From the IMG/VR virus record IMGVR_UViG_3300045976_000112, positions 1-34,660 of that record: a stretch of DNA of 34,660 bases. One strand, written 5' to 3'. Of the stretch, positions 15,045 through 22,712 are shown piece by piece (positions within the stretch are counted from its first letter, which is position 1; every line of letters starts with the position of its first letter). Source of the DNA: a virus. The position numbers were made by a program, and so were the translations under genes. Below the pieces are notes generated by a model. The model ran no database searches. It saw only the letters and a program-made list of their open reading frames with translations, and was not told the DNA's origin.

Positions 15045-15212
15045 TTATAAGTAACTTTTCAATTCTTCTCTCCAGCTCTTGAGCTCTTCCAAAGACTTCT
15101 CTGTCTTCCGTTTTTCACTATTCAATCCGTTCAAATGATATTGCTTCCTGTAAATCTCGTTTTCTACTGTTTCAAGCTCACCTTCCAGCTGTATTTTGGT
15201 TTCTTTCTTCAT
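15045..15212 (-). CDS. 55-residue coiled-coil protein
   Basis: ATG 15212 with AGGAGG upstream. The entire chain is charged coiled coil (LEGELETVENEIYRK... KRKTEKSLEELKSWREELKS). It lies between the thioredoxin-like gene and the broken MazG gene and ends 14 bases before the latter. Function unknown. Confidence 0.65.
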   Translation of the reverse strand: MKKETKIQLEGELETVENEIYRKQYHLNGLNSEKRKTEKSLEELKSWREELKSYL

Positions 15213-15222
15213 TCGATCCCTC

Positions 15223-15507
15223 CTACAGTCCTAAGTGCTCCATAATCTTGCCGATGTTCTCATCAAAACCACGCAATACTTCGGGCTTTTCGTTGTAATC
15301 TTCTGTTTTGAATAGTTCAAATGTAGGTAACGTGTTTGATTTTAATTCGTTCACCACATAGTCACGTTGATATTTCGTTTCATCCACATTAATTTCGATG
15401 ATTGTTACCTCTTCTTTGATGTGAGGTGGTAAGTTACCTAAATGTACCTTTGCCGCGTTACACTTACTGCAGTTATCACCTGTGTACATAACGATCTTAG
15501 TTGCCAT
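15223..15507 (-). CDS. Thioredoxin/glutaredoxin-like protein
   Basis: 94 residues from ATG 15507. KIVMYTGDNCSKCNAAK holds the redox pair C13-x2-C16 after the first strand, and NTLPTFELF gives the cis-Pro strand of the thioredoxin fold. Phage proteins of this type often serve as electron donors to a phage ribonucleotide reductase, but no reductase is in this window. AAGGAG lies 10 nt upstream. The gene overlaps the previous one by 11 bases. Confidence 0.8.
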   Translation of the reverse strand: MATKIVMYTGDNCSKCNAAKVHLGNLPPHIKEEVTIIEINVDETKYQRDYVVNELKSNTLPTFELFKTEDYNEKPEVLRGFDENIGKIMEHLGL

Positions 15508-15865
15508 TCTCTTCATTCTCCTTTGCTTCTGCTAATAATTGAGTTACTTCGTAAGTTCCATGTTCTACCTGCTCCATATCTTCCACTCCTTTTGGCGGAT
15601 CACATTTACAAATGTATTTATTCGATATATCAGCAATCATCATCGCGTAATTCGCTATGTCGCTACACTGCCTAATAACATTCGTTGAAAAAACCGAGTA
15701 ATTTGAAGGTAATTCTTGAAACATGCTATCTAGCTCGTTTAAATTCTTGCGTATCTGCGAAGAAAGGAAATCCACCGTGCAATCCGTCCAACCTGTTTTA
15801 TGTTCATTCTCCTTCAATTTACTTTCCATATGCTCTGCAAACCATTTAACTTCGCTTCTAATCAT
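15497..15865 (-). CDS. 122-residue phage protein, unknown
   Basis: ATG 15865 is chosen because AAGGAG lies 9 nt before it; the ATG at 15874 touches AAGGAG. KLKENEHKTGW and DIANYAMMIADIS are stretches seen in a common group of helical phage proteins. The pattern of a Glu-rich helix and a late Asp helix faintly recalls MazG-like folds, but the key motif is not clear. C-terminus acidic. Confidence 0.65.
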   Translation of the reverse strand: MIRSEVKWFAEHMESKLKENEHKTGWTDCTVDFLSSQIRKNLNELDSMFQELPSNYSVFSTNVIRQCSDIANYAMMIADISNKYICKCDPPKGVEDMEQVEHGTYEVTQLLAEAKENEENGN

Positions 15866-15992
15866 TCTCTCCATCTCCTTTTAGTAGCCCCGCCAGTTCC
15901 TCGCAACTCCCTTCGAATAAGTCGCGCCCATCGGCTAGCTTGAATATATTCCTCTTAATCAATTGTTCTATTAACCAGTCTTGCTTATTCAT
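15858..15992 (-). CDS. FbpA-like small protein
   Basis: 44 residues from ATG 15992 with AGGAGG 5 nt before. The sequence MNKQDWLIEQLIKRNIFKLADGRDLFEGSCEEL resembles the short family named after B. subtilis FbpA (Fur-regulated basic protein), of which many phage copies exist. In host bacteria FbpA-type proteins act in iron sparing; the phage role is unknown. It overlaps the next start by eight bases. Confidence 0.55.
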   Translation of the reverse strand: MNKQDWLIEQLIKRNIFKLADGRDLFEGSCEELAGLLKGDGEND

Positions 15993-16000
15993 GTTGCCTC

Positions 16001-16408
16001 CTAGCTTATCTGCTGTACTTCCTTACGACTCATTACTGGTTTCGTAGCTGCTTCGTAAGGATTCATTCCTCTTTTAACTCTTTGATAAAAAGTAACGTCC
16101 TTAATACCGTTCTTTCTTGCTAATTCCAGGTGTGCTGCATACCCTTTCGGTTTCGTTGCCGCTTCATATGGATCCATACCATTTTTAATTCTTTTGAATA
16201 GCGTTGGTTTGCTAATCCCGTTCCGTTCAGCAAGAGTTATTACTCCGGCATTAATTCCACCTTTTCGTTTTCTGATCGGTACCGTTATAGCGCGTTCTAA
16301 CTCCCATCCGTACTCATTCACTCGTTGATATACATTTGACTTGCTAATGCCATTCTTAGCTGCCTTCTCGTAATCTTCATCAGTGATAACCGGTCCGTAA
16401 TACCTCAC
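16001..16408 (-). CDS. Tandem HTH-repeat protein, three repeats
   Basis: 135 residues made of three units of about 42 residues, each with the pattern A-x2-NGI-x3-T-x-Y-x-R-x3-G-x3-EEA-x-T-x-P. Examples are NGISKPTLFKRIKNGMDPYE and NGIKDVTFYQRVKRGMNPYE. Each unit looks like a small helix-turn-helix similar to the DNA-binding repeats (IENR1/NUMOD type) found at the ends of HNH homing endonucleases, here without a nuclease domain. GTG 16408 starts inside the previous stop (GTGA) with GGAGG upstream. Probably a DNA-binding protein; targets unknown. Confidence 0.65.
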   Translation of the reverse strand: MRYYGPVITDEDYEKAAKNGISKSNVYQRVNEYGWELERAITVPIRKRKGGINAGVITLAERNGISKPTLFKRIKNGMDPYEAATKPKGYAAHLELARKNGIKDVTFYQRVKRGMNPYEAATKPVMSRKEVQQIS

Positions 16409-16959
16409 GATACTTCCTCCTTATCTTTCATTGAGCAGCGTCTTCCTGGATGGATTACCGGTCTCGTTGCTGCTGTTTCTAAATCTAATTTTTGATGATA
16501 GATACGTGTGTAAAAGGTGTTACGTTTAATGCCATTCTTCTTTGCTATCTCTAACCATTCATTCATTGTGTTCATCTTTCTTACTAGTTTTGTAGCAGCT
16601 TCTTCATATCCCCAACCTAATTTCAACCTACTATAAAAGGTTGTTTTTGAAATTCCATTCTCAAGAGCTATCTTCGTCCATTTTCCATGTTTACGTTCTT
16701 TACATACCCCTAATGGAGCAGTAATCGCTTCTTCTATACTCATCCCCGATTCATTAATTCTTGAGTACACGGTGTAGTAAGATATTCCGTTTGACTCCGC
16801 AATTTCTTTCTCTTCTTTCGTGATTGCTCCTTCATGAACCGGAATTATTGTCGCTTCTTTTATCGTCCAACCGTTTTTAATTCTGCTGTACAATGTGTGG
16901 TAGTTGATTCCGTTATTTAATGCTTTTTGTAAATTTTCTTCGCTTATCCAACTCGGCAT
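16405..16959 (-). CDS. Tandem HTH-repeat protein, four repeats
   Basis: 184 residues with four copies of the same unit as its downstream neighbour (NGINYHTLYSRIKNGW, NGISYYTVYSRINESGM, NGISKTTFYSRLKLGW, NGIKRNTFYTRIYHQK). Every unit ends in an EA-x-T segment. The two genes overlap by four bases and must have arisen by duplication of units. The C-terminus is basic and Ser-rich. The regular spacing suggests that several units read one longer DNA site. Confidence 0.65.
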   Translation of the reverse strand: MPSWISEENLQKALNNGINYHTLYSRIKNGWTIKEATIIPVHEGAITKEEKEIAESNGISYYTVYSRINESGMSIEEAITAPLGVCKERKHGKWTKIALENGISKTTFYSRLKLGWGYEEAATKLVRKMNTMNEWLEIAKKNGIKRNTFYTRIYHQKLDLETAATRPVIHPGRRCSMKDKEEVS

Positions 16960-16969
16960 TTTCTCCCTC

Positions 16970-17242
16970 CTAATCTAGTGCCAAAAATTCAGCCCTTGTA
17001 CGATTCGAATGTTTTATCTCAATCTTCTGAATACCCTTACCATGCTCTTCTATTGCCGAATCCCAAGCTTCGTTTTCAGTTTTAGTATCGAAGCAATCCA
17101 TCTTCTGCTTTTCGTCTTGATCGAAGAAATGAACCTCGTATGACGTTATAACGCTAGGCTTTGCTAGGAATCGTTCGGCTGTGCTCTTAGCTTTGTAATC
17201 AAAAGTTCCCAATATGTCGTCAAAGCTTAGTTGACTTCTCAT
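16970..17242 (-). CDS. 90-residue phage protein, unknown
   Basis: Begins MRSQLSFDDILGTFDYKAK, then two beta-rich parts (ITSYEVHFFDQ and IQKIEIKHSNR). It overlaps the DnaB gene by four bases (ATGA), so it is translated with the helicase. No motif recognised. Confidence 0.65.
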   Translation of the reverse strand: MRSQLSFDDILGTFDYKAKSTAERFLAKPSVITSYEVHFFDQDEKQKMDCFDTKTENEAWDSAIEEHGKGIQKIEIKHSNRTRAEFLALD

Positions 17243-18570
17243 TGTTCAAACCTTCTTTCCAAGTTAACGAACTTTCCATATTCCTTAATGAACGCCAATT
17301 CTACTGATCCAACCGGACCATTCCTTTGCTTCCCTATGATGATTTCAATTGTGTTTTTGTTTTCTGTTTCTCTGTCGTAATAATCTTCGCGGTAAAGGAA
17401 CGCTATGACGTCTGCATCTTGCTCTATTTGCCCGCTCTCACGTAAATCGGACATCATAGGTCTTTTGTCTTGGCGTTGTTCTACACCGCGGCTCAGTTGA
17501 GATAGAGCGACTACGCATACATTTAATTGTCGAGCCATTGTTTTCAGTGTCCGGCTGATTTCCGCAATCTCTGCTTGTCTGTTTCCTTTATGTACCGGAT
17601 TCCCTGTTATCAGTTGTAAGTAGTCGATGATCACCATGATTTGTCTACCTGGGAACTCATCACATAATTTTTTAACCTTTGACCAGATAAAATTCGTTGT
17701 AATCCCTGCATCATCAAAGATTCGAATGTTTTTGTTGTTTAAAGCTCCCATAGCTTGCGTTAACTTCGTCCAATCTTCTGGGTTTAACTCACCTGTTTTC
17801 ATGCGATTCCCATCGATATTCCCGTTAATGCTGACCATTCTCTTAAGTAGCTCTTTTTGCCCCATCTCTAGTGAGAAGATAGCAACTACATCACCTTCGC
17901 CTTGTTCGCCCGCTGCGTTGCTTCCTACGTTTAAACAGAAGGCTGTTTTACCAACCGATGGTCTTGCTGCTACGATGATTAGCTCCTGTGGTTTAAATCC
18001 TGCCGTCATGCGGTTTAATTCAGTGAATCCCGTATCCATTCCAGCCAATCCACGAACCGGATTTTCTAACTCACCGAAAACTTCTATAAGTCCATCCTTA
18101 ATTCGCCCGTCACTGTTCTTGTCTTCCCTGCTTAAATTCAGCAACGCAGCCATTTGAGTTTGTATAGCGAGTTCTGTATCATTCCCGCTATGAACTGCTT
18201 GTTTTAGTGCTTCTGTATTCCTTACAACCTCTCGATCTCGCCATTTGCTCCACACGATTTTTTCGTAGTATTTAATATTAGAAGTGCTTGGCGTAGTCTC
18301 TGATAATTGAGCAAGATAACCGATTCCCCCGACATCCTCTATAAGCCCTTTCTCAGCCAATCTAGCGGTCAAAGTTACAAAATCTACTGGTTCGTTTCCG
18401 CTATCAATTTCGAGCATTGTACGGAAGATATGGACGTGCTGAGGACGATACATCTGCTCAGGTTGTAAATTAATATCTTTTATCTTGTCTGGATCTAAAA
18501 TCAATCCCCCTAGAAGACCTTGCTCCGCTTGAATGCTATATAACCCCTCGTAATCTAAAGTGTGATTCAC
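17239..18570 (-). CDS. dnaB: Replicative DNA helicase (DnaB type)
   Basis: 443 residues. The N-terminal DnaB domain (AEQGLLGGLILDP) is followed by the RecA-like motor with Walker A ARPSVGKT at 202-209 and a Walker B strand IMVIIDYLQLI near 310. ALSQLSRGVEQRQDKRPMMSDLRESGQIEQDAD is then the conserved DnaB block with the arginine-finger region. It unwinds the phage fork in 5'-3' direction. It overlaps the loader/inhibitor gene by four bases, as in SPP1 gene 39-gene 40. Confidence 0.95.
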   Translation of the reverse strand: MNHTLDYEGLYSIQAEQGLLGGLILDPDKIKDINLQPEQMYRPQHVHIFRTMLEIDSGNEPVDFVTLTARLAEKGLIEDVGGIGYLAQLSETTPSTSNIKYYEKIVWSKWRDREVVRNTEALKQAVHSGNDTELAIQTQMAALLNLSREDKNSDGRIKDGLIEVFGELENPVRGLAGMDTGFTELNRMTAGFKPQELIIVAARPSVGKTAFCLNVGSNAAGEQGEGDVVAIFSLEMGQKELLKRMVSINGNIDGNRMKTGELNPEDWTKLTQAMGALNNKNIRIFDDAGITTNFIWSKVKKLCDEFPGRQIMVIIDYLQLITGNPVHKGNRQAEIAEISRTLKTMARQLNVCVVALSQLSRGVEQRQDKRPMMSDLRESGQIEQDADVIAFLYREDYYDRETENKNTIEIIIGKQRNGPVGSVELAFIKEYGKFVNLERRFEQ

Positions 18571-18923
18571 TGTCTTCCCCTCCGTTTGATCCCCAAAATC
18601 TTCGCAATTTCTTTTAGATGCTTTTCCCGTTCCTCCGGCGGCGCCACGTCTTTGCTATTTTCATCCCACCTATTAAACATTGTTTTTGTCTCCGCAACAG
18701 TTGGCCCTGTATATTTCACTTCATGATCTTCTTTTAATAAGTCGGCTGGTTTAGGAGGGAATTGATTGTATTTTGCATAGTTAGAAAGGTTCTTAAGCAT
18801 TTCCTCATATTCTTGTTCCAATAGAATAGTAGTCCACAAATCAATTTTCATTTGTGTTACTTCAAATATCGGATATAGCGCATTAATTGCCTTTAATAAT
18901 TCAAACGTTTGCTTCTTAATCAA
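18567..18923 (-). CDS. Helicase loader/inhibitor, G39P-like
   Basis: About 118 residues. KKQTFELLKAINALYPIFEVTQMKIDLW and FPPKPADLLKEDHEVKYTGPT match the SPP1 G39P family, which binds the phage DnaB-type helicase and hands it to the origin-binding protein. The C-terminus is basic (KILGIKRRGRQ). Two TTG codons could start it; the second (18923) has AGGAGG 9 nt upstream and is preferred. Gene order organiser, loader, helicase is the SPP1 order. Confidence 0.8.
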   Translation of the reverse strand: MIKKQTFELLKAINALYPIFEVTQMKIDLWTTILLEQEYEEMLKNLSNYAKYNQFPPKPADLLKEDHEVKYTGPTVAETKTMFNRWDENSKDVAPPEEREKHLKEIAKILGIKRRGRQ

Positions 18924-19743
18924 GGTCAAAGTCCTCCTCTCTAACTTCCTTCTTACCTTTAACGACTTTAGGCTGAGTTTTTGCTTTCTCTTTCTTAATC
19001 TTCACTACCAATGCATCAAACTGTTTTCTTAACTTAGCTGGAGAAAGAATATTAGTACTCCAGAAGTCATCCTTTTGTGTCCAGTTGATAAGGTATTTGA
19101 TTTGTTCATCCGTTCTATTGTCTTTTTCCCTCATTAAACGAAAGTCATTAGCCCATTTCTCTAAGTTAGGTTCTTTTGCTGATGGATTGTTTAGTAACAT
19201 TAATTCAAATAACAATTTCGCATTCTCCATGTCGAAAGTTGAAAACTTTTGACAAGAAGGTTTTTTATTCTTTTCTTTATCTATTTCTTTATCTTCTTCT
19301 ATATCTGTTGCGTGACTCTGCGTGATTGTCCCGTGACTGTCACGTGACGTCTCTAATCTAAGTTTTTCTCTTTGTTTTTGCTTACGCAATCGGTTTTGTT
19401 CACGTATTTTCTCTAGTCCATCAACGTTTTGATGCTTTTCCCAATTAGAGATGCAAATGTACTGATCATCAGTGATATCAATCATTCGGAACTGTTTGAA
19501 CGTTTGTAGTGCGAGCCTTACTGTTGCTATCGGCCTATTAAAAAGTGTCGAAAGCATTTCTTCTGTGAAAGGGATGTTTTCGCTCAAGAAAATGTAACCA
19601 TTGGCATTTGTTCTGCCCGCTTGAGACAACAATTTAATCCAAATGATTAGTAGTGTGTCTGCATCTGGTAAGCTTTCAATCAATCGAATCTTTTCATCTT
19701 CAAACATGCTAGTAGAGAGTTTTATCCATTTAACATCTGCCAT
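18916..19743 (-). CDS. Phage replisome organiser (DnaD-like origin binding protein)
   Basis: 275 residues. The N-terminal winged-helix domain reads MADVKWIKLSTSMFEDEKIRLIE then WIKLLSQAGRTNANGYIFL, the Phage_rep_org_N signature, up to about residue 115. A Lys/Arg/Glu linker and a DnaD/DnaB-like C-terminal helical domain follow. It would bind the iterons inside its own gene (19311-19348) and recruit helicase through the G39P-like protein. It overlaps the loader gene by 8 bases. Confidence 0.88.
   Translation of the reverse strand: MADVKWIKLSTSMFEDEKIRLIESLPDADTLLIIWIKLLSQAGRTNANGYIFLSENIPFTEEMLSTLFNRPIATVRLALQTFKQFRMIDITDDQYICISNWEKHQNVDGLEKIREQNRLRKQKQREKLRLETSRDSHGTITQSHATDIEEDKEIDKEKNKKPSCQKFSTFDMENAKLLFELMLLNNPSAKEPNLEKWANDFRLMREKDNRTDEQIKYLINWTQKDDFWSTNILSPAKLRKQFDALVVKIKKEKAKTQPKVVKGKKEVREEDFDLD
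19261..19352 (-). other. Predicted phage replication origin inside the organiser gene
   Basis: Four repeats with CGTGA cores at 19311, 19321, 19332 and 19343 (steps of 10, 11, 11 bases; one per DNA turn). They adjoin about 48 bases of nearly pure T/A/C-rich sequence (19261-19308) suitable for strand opening. They fall in the linker region of the organiser gene, the usual place for origins in SPP1-like and related phages. Confidence 0.7.
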
Positions 19744-19986
19744 TTAGTTCACCTTCTTCATTTCCGTCTCATAGAAGCAATCCGTTTCATCAATTTCACC
19801 TGTTCTATAAGCGCTATCTGTGTTGATAACCCTGCGTACTGGATACACACATTCATATCCATCCTTAGCCATTTGATAAATTCTTTTTCCAATTGCTGTT
19901 TTATCAGGGTCACATAAATACTTGTTTTTTGTTTTCTTACTTGGAATTAAAAACTTATATCGTTTTGGTCTGTACACTGTTTTCAT
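19744..19986 (-). CDS. 80-residue phage protein, unknown
   Basis: ATG 19986 overlaps the upstream TGA (TGATG) and has GGGAGA 7 nt before it. Basic and tyrosine-rich, starting MKTVYRPKRYKFLIPSKK, with CDPDKTAIGKRIYQMAKDGYEC in the middle. Not recognised; lies directly ahead of the replisome organiser gene. Confidence 0.65.
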   Translation of the reverse strand: MKTVYRPKRYKFLIPSKKTKNKYLCDPDKTAIGKRIYQMAKDGYECVYPVRRVINTDSAYRTGEIDETDCFYETEMKKVN

Positions 19987-20162
19987 CACGCATTCTCCCT
20001 TTCGCATACCGCTATGTCGCCTTGAATTTTGATTATTTTATATCCTGGGTAGCGATCGGGAGTAATGTACTCAATCGCTTTTGCTTTCGCCTCTTTTTCA
20101 TTTCTTGCGCCCTTCCACACCCACGCCGGAAGGACGACTTTTGATTGGTTTTTATCTAACAT
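19986..20162 (-). CDS. 58-residue phage protein, unknown
   Basis: ATG 20162. It begins MLDKNQSKVVLPAWVWKGARNEKEAKAKAIEYI, a strand followed by a helix, and ends IIKIQGDIAVCEREN. The fold resembles a small alpha/beta sandwich. The stop overlaps the next ATG by one base. Function unknown. Confidence 0.65.
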   Translation of the reverse strand: MLDKNQSKVVLPAWVWKGARNEKEAKAKAIEYITPDRYPGYKIIKIQGDIAVCERENA

Positions 20163-20176
20163 AGGTTTTTCACTCC

Positions 20177-20848
20177 TTACCCCGCTTGGCTATACTGTGT
20201 TTCCCAACCAGACAATACTTGTATCGCTTTAGATGCTAACTGTGAGCTTAAATCGCTTAAATTTTCAGTGTTGATATTACCTTTTAAAGTATCTTCAACT
20301 GTTTGTTTATCTGTTTGTGTTAATGTCGCTACATGCGCTATTTTCGCGTGTATCATTTTCATTTGTTTCTCGGATGCTTTGCCATTCCCACCGTTACCTT
20401 GTGGTTTATTTGGAGCTTGTCCACTGTTACTTTTAGGTTTAGGCTTGTCCTTCCCATAAGTAGCGCCGTTACCATCATCATCTTCACCTGTGTTCAAGCT
20501 GAGGAATGCAGCTAATGAATATCGTCTTGCGTATGTAATGCAACTTCCTACTGCTTGCGGATCGTTTTTCACTGGCTTCATTGTTAGTTCATCTGATTCT
20601 AGCCATTCACCACTCTCATGTAGGAGAAGTGTTTTTAACGTTACGTTCTGGCCGTCACCGCTTGGTATTTGCATAATGCTTAATCCGTGTTTAGAAAGAA
20701 TAGGTCTAATTTCGTCTATAATCGTGTCTAGTGTTGCGTAATTGTTTTTAAAGAAAGGATTATCTGCATCCTTAGCTATTTTGTTAACTTCTGAATTGAA
20801 TTTAACTAATGCCTTGGCTAATTCAGTGATTGTTTCGCTTTTATTCAC
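20177..20848 (-). CDS. erf: ERF family single-strand annealing protein
   Basis: 223 residues. NPFFKNNYATLDTIIDEIRPILSKHGLSI and VGSCITYARRYSLAAFLSLNTGEDDDG are the two ERF signatures, residues about 31-60 and 105-133. A flexible Lys/Gly/Asn linker and a C-terminal helical part that may contact SSB follow. ERF proteins anneal complementary strands in phage recombination and recombination-dependent replication. It is placed just upstream of the replication set. Confidence 0.93.
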   Translation of the reverse strand: MNKSETITELAKALVKFNSEVNKIAKDADNPFFKNNYATLDTIIDEIRPILSKHGLSIMQIPSGDGQNVTLKTLLLHESGEWLESDELTMKPVKNDPQAVGSCITYARRYSLAAFLSLNTGEDDDGNGATYGKDKPKPKSNSGQAPNKPQGNGGNGKASEKQMKMIHAKIAHVATLTQTDKQTVEDTLKGNINTENLSDLSSQLASKAIQVLSGWETQYSQAG

Positions 20849-21047
20849 TGATATCAGCTCCTTCCGTCATTATTTCTAATGTTGAAACTGTTTCTTCTAT
20901 ATCAGAGATTGTTATTTTCACATCAGCAATTGATTCGCGAAGTAAAATCTCATGTTCTTTCAAATTTCGTAACTTAAACTCGTAATCACTTAATTTCTTT
21001 TTTTCTACTTTTAGTGACTTCTTTAGTTCGTCTATCGCACGCTTCAA
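20841..21047 (-). CDS. 68-residue coiled-coil protein
   Basis: Begins MKRAIDELKKSLKVEKKKLSDYEFKLRNLKEHEILL; the entire protein is heptad-rich coiled coil. It overlaps the ERF gene by eight bases, and the next upstream gene by four. Possibly an ERF partner by position; otherwise unknown. Confidence 0.7.
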   Translation of the reverse strand: MKRAIDELKKSLKVEKKKLSDYEFKLRNLKEHEILLRESIADVKITISDIEETVSTLEIMTEGADISE

Positions 21048-21220
21048 AACGGAACCACCTCTTCTTGCTGACTAACATCATAAACTTCCATAAGTGCTTG
21101 TAATCCATATTCATAAGCCACAACCATCGATGCGGCGTTAGGTTCTTTACTTTGTTTATATCGTTCAACTAAACTCATCATTATTTGAATTTCAGCTTCA
21201 ATTTTGTTTTGTAGGCCCAT
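21044..21220 (-). CDS. 58-residue helical protein
   Basis: ATG 21220 (a GTG three codons earlier is also open). MGLQNKIEAEIQIMMSLVERYKQSKEPNAASMVVAYEYG forms two helices; the end is acidic. Only a weak GGGTG ribosome site is present, so coupling to the upstream gene is likely. Unknown function. Confidence 0.6.
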   Translation of the reverse strand: MGLQNKIEAEIQIMMSLVERYKQSKEPNAASMVVAYEYGLQALMEVYDVSQQEEVVPF

Positions 21221-21221
21221 C

Positions 21222-21422
21222 TTATTCACCCGCTACTTTCTCTGTAGAATGAGACTTTACATACTGTGTGATGCATTCCGTTTCTGCGTGTAGGTAATCG
21301 CCACCGAAATCTAAGCAAATTTCACCAAAGTAGATCTCTCTTTCACAACCACAACATAGTTCAATGGAGTCTCTTGCTGATGAATCGTGATGATTACCGT
21401 AAGTAATTGGGTTTTCAACCAT
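21222..21422 (-). CDS. 66-residue Cys-rich (zinc) protein
   Basis: ATG 21422 with AGGAGG 9 nt upstream. ELCCGCEREIYFGEICLDFGG with a later HAETECITQ gives C-x2-C and further Cys/His that could bind zinc. It is the first gene of the early replication operon, after the gene-free stretch at 21429-21636. Confidence 0.65.
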   Translation of the reverse strand: MVENPITYGNHHDSSARDSIELCCGCEREIYFGEICLDFGGDYLHAETECITQYVKSHSTEKVAGE

Positions 21423-21445
21423 TTCCACATTCCTCCTTATTTACT

Positions 21446-21540
21446 TGGAAGAAACGACGTTGTATAATAGAGGTAGTATATTGAGTCATTTCTTCAAAAA
21501 GAGTCGATTATTAGGCGTAGTCGGCTCTTTTTATTTTGTT
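21446..21540 (+). ncRNA. Plus-strand promoter/terminator unit d
   Basis: TATAAT (about 21463) with a moderate TTTACT -35 17 nt upstream is followed by a terminator hairpin: AGAGTCGATTA and TAGTCGGCTCT around TTAGGCG, then TTTTTATTTT. No ORF. The transcript of about 65 nt would run towards the antirepressor operon. Confidence 0.5.
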
Positions 21541-21543
21541 TTT

Positions 21544-21637
21544 GATGCTTTCACGCATCGGAATACCCAGGAACCTTTCAATAAGGTGGGGGACCGCTAT
21601 TAAATTCCTGAATATTCCGACAAGCGAAGGCTTGTCC
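21544..21637. other. Nested palindrome / structured element
   Basis: Three stems in 94 bases: GATGC/GCATC (21544-21559); a long imperfect palindrome from 21559 to 21619 (CGGAATA, CAGGAA, TTT, AATA, GGT pairing with ACC, TATT, AAA, TTCCTG, TATTCCG around GGGGG); and GACAAGC/GCTTGTC around GAAG (21619-21636). No T-run follows on either strand, so it is not an ordinary terminator. Confidence 0.65.
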
Positions 21638-21777
21638 TATCTAGCTAAAGTTATAAATTCCTTATGCATTTCCTCAATCTTATCTGCGCTGTTATGTACA
21701 CCCTTTGCTCTTAAATCCTTTATGATCCATGCTAGTTTCTTTTGTTCGTATTCATCTCGTTGCTGTTTATTTGTCAT
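21637..21777 (-). CDS. 46-residue charged helical peptide
   Basis: Begins MTNKQQRDEYEQKKLAWIIKDLRAKGVHNSADKIEEM and ends FITLAR. It overlaps the upstream 40-residue membrane peptide by 11 bases and has a weak ribosome site. Last gene of the antirepressor operon; function unknown. Confidence 0.55.
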   Translation of the reverse strand: MTNKQQRDEYEQKKLAWIIKDLRAKGVHNSADKIEEMHKEFITLAR

Positions 21778-21889
21778 TCCGTGACCATCCTGTCTTTTTG
21801 TCCCAGACATCTATTCGGTGTACCAGGTATACAAATACACATATTGCTGCTGATACGATTGCAAGTGCTAATGTGCTTTCTTCCATCAT
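21767..21889 (-). CDS. 40-residue single-span membrane peptide
   Basis: ATG 21889 with GGAGG 8 nt upstream, immediately after the antirepressor stop. MMEESTLALAIVSAAICVFVYLV is one transmembrane helix; the tail HRIDVWDKKTGWSRNDK is hydrophilic. Not recognised. Confidence 0.65.
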   Translation of the reverse strand: MMEESTLALAIVSAAICVFVYLVHRIDVWDKKTGWSRNDK

Positions 21890-22660
21890 TTAAACCGCCT
21901 CCTGATCTTGTTCTTTCTTCAGTCGGTCTATGATGTAGGCTTGTCCTTTTGATGTTACGTATGTTGTTGTCCATGTGAATGTTTCACCATTTGGTTTCTG
22001 TTTAACACCTTGTGCAATTTCGAAATATCCTTTTTCAACTGCTGGCTGAGTTGGTTCAGTAGAACGTTTGAACATTAACTCCCATTCTCGAAGTTTTGCG
22101 AATAACTGTCGTTGACCGATTTTTAATCCTTGTTTTGTTGCTAACTTTGCAACTTCACTTACTTTCAACGTTTGTTCTGACTGCATACACGCTTCTGCGA
22201 AGACTACTAACGGTTGTTGCTGTACGATTTGTTGTTGTGCTGCTGCAAGCCTCTCTTTTTCTTCTTTTAATTTAGTGAGAAGACCGATTGCAAAGTCTGG
22301 ATTTGTTACCGCTTGTTCCAGTACTTGATCTGTCATATATGCTCCATGTTTTCTAATAGAAGGAAGTACTTCACTTGTTACCCACTTTTTGAATTTCTTA
22401 GCGCTTGGCAACTTGCTTGAAAGGATTAAAGAGTATAAACCTGATTCGTTAATTACTTTCTGGTTTCGATTTTGTCTGCCATCCCAAATTGGGAGGTCAG
22501 CTTTTTCGTCTTCATCAACATGCATTTGAATAGCTTTCGATGTGTTGTTGTATCCTAAAACCTCCGCTACATCTTTAGCTACAAACCAAACATCTTCACT
22601 TTGTACCACCGTTCGAACTTGTCCGAACTCTTCATTATTGAAAACTTGTAATTGATTCAT
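21890..22660 (-). CDS. ant: Phage antirepressor (Bro-N plus KilAC)
   Basis: 256 residues. Residues 1-105 form the BRO-N domain (FGQVRTVVQSEDVWFVAKDVAEVLGY and later LILSSKLPSAKKFKKWV with VLPSIRKHG). Residues about 150-250 form the KilAC domain (EVAKLATKQGLKIGQRQLF, then a GYFEIAQ and TYVTSKGQAYI end). Such proteins inactivate the CI-type repressor to favour lysis. A 17-bp operator of the CI/Cro type lies directly upstream at 22678-22694, so this gene is likely under direct repressor control. Confidence 0.92.
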   Translation of the reverse strand: MNQLQVFNNEEFGQVRTVVQSEDVWFVAKDVAEVLGYNNTSKAIQMHVDEDEKADLPIWDGRQNRNQKVINESGLYSLILSSKLPSAKKFKKWVTSEVLPSIRKHGAYMTDQVLEQAVTNPDFAIGLLTKLKEEKERLAAAQQQIVQQQPLVVFAEACMQSEQTLKVSEVAKLATKQGLKIGQRQLFAKLREWELMFKRSTEPTQPAVEKGYFEIAQGVKQKPNGETFTWTTTYVTSKGQAYIIDRLKKEQDQEAV

Positions 22661-22677
22661 TTTTCTTTCCTCCTTTT

Positions 22678-22694
22678 GTTACTCTCAGGGTAAC
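22678..22694. promoter_or_regulatory. Operator O1, antirepressor leader
   Basis: GTTACTCTCAGGGTAAC, 17 bp dyad. Same length and half-site as O2-O4 around the cro/cI promoters, here between cro and ant. Confidence 0.7.
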
Positions 22695-22712
22695 TATAAG
22701 TTAAAAAAATTT

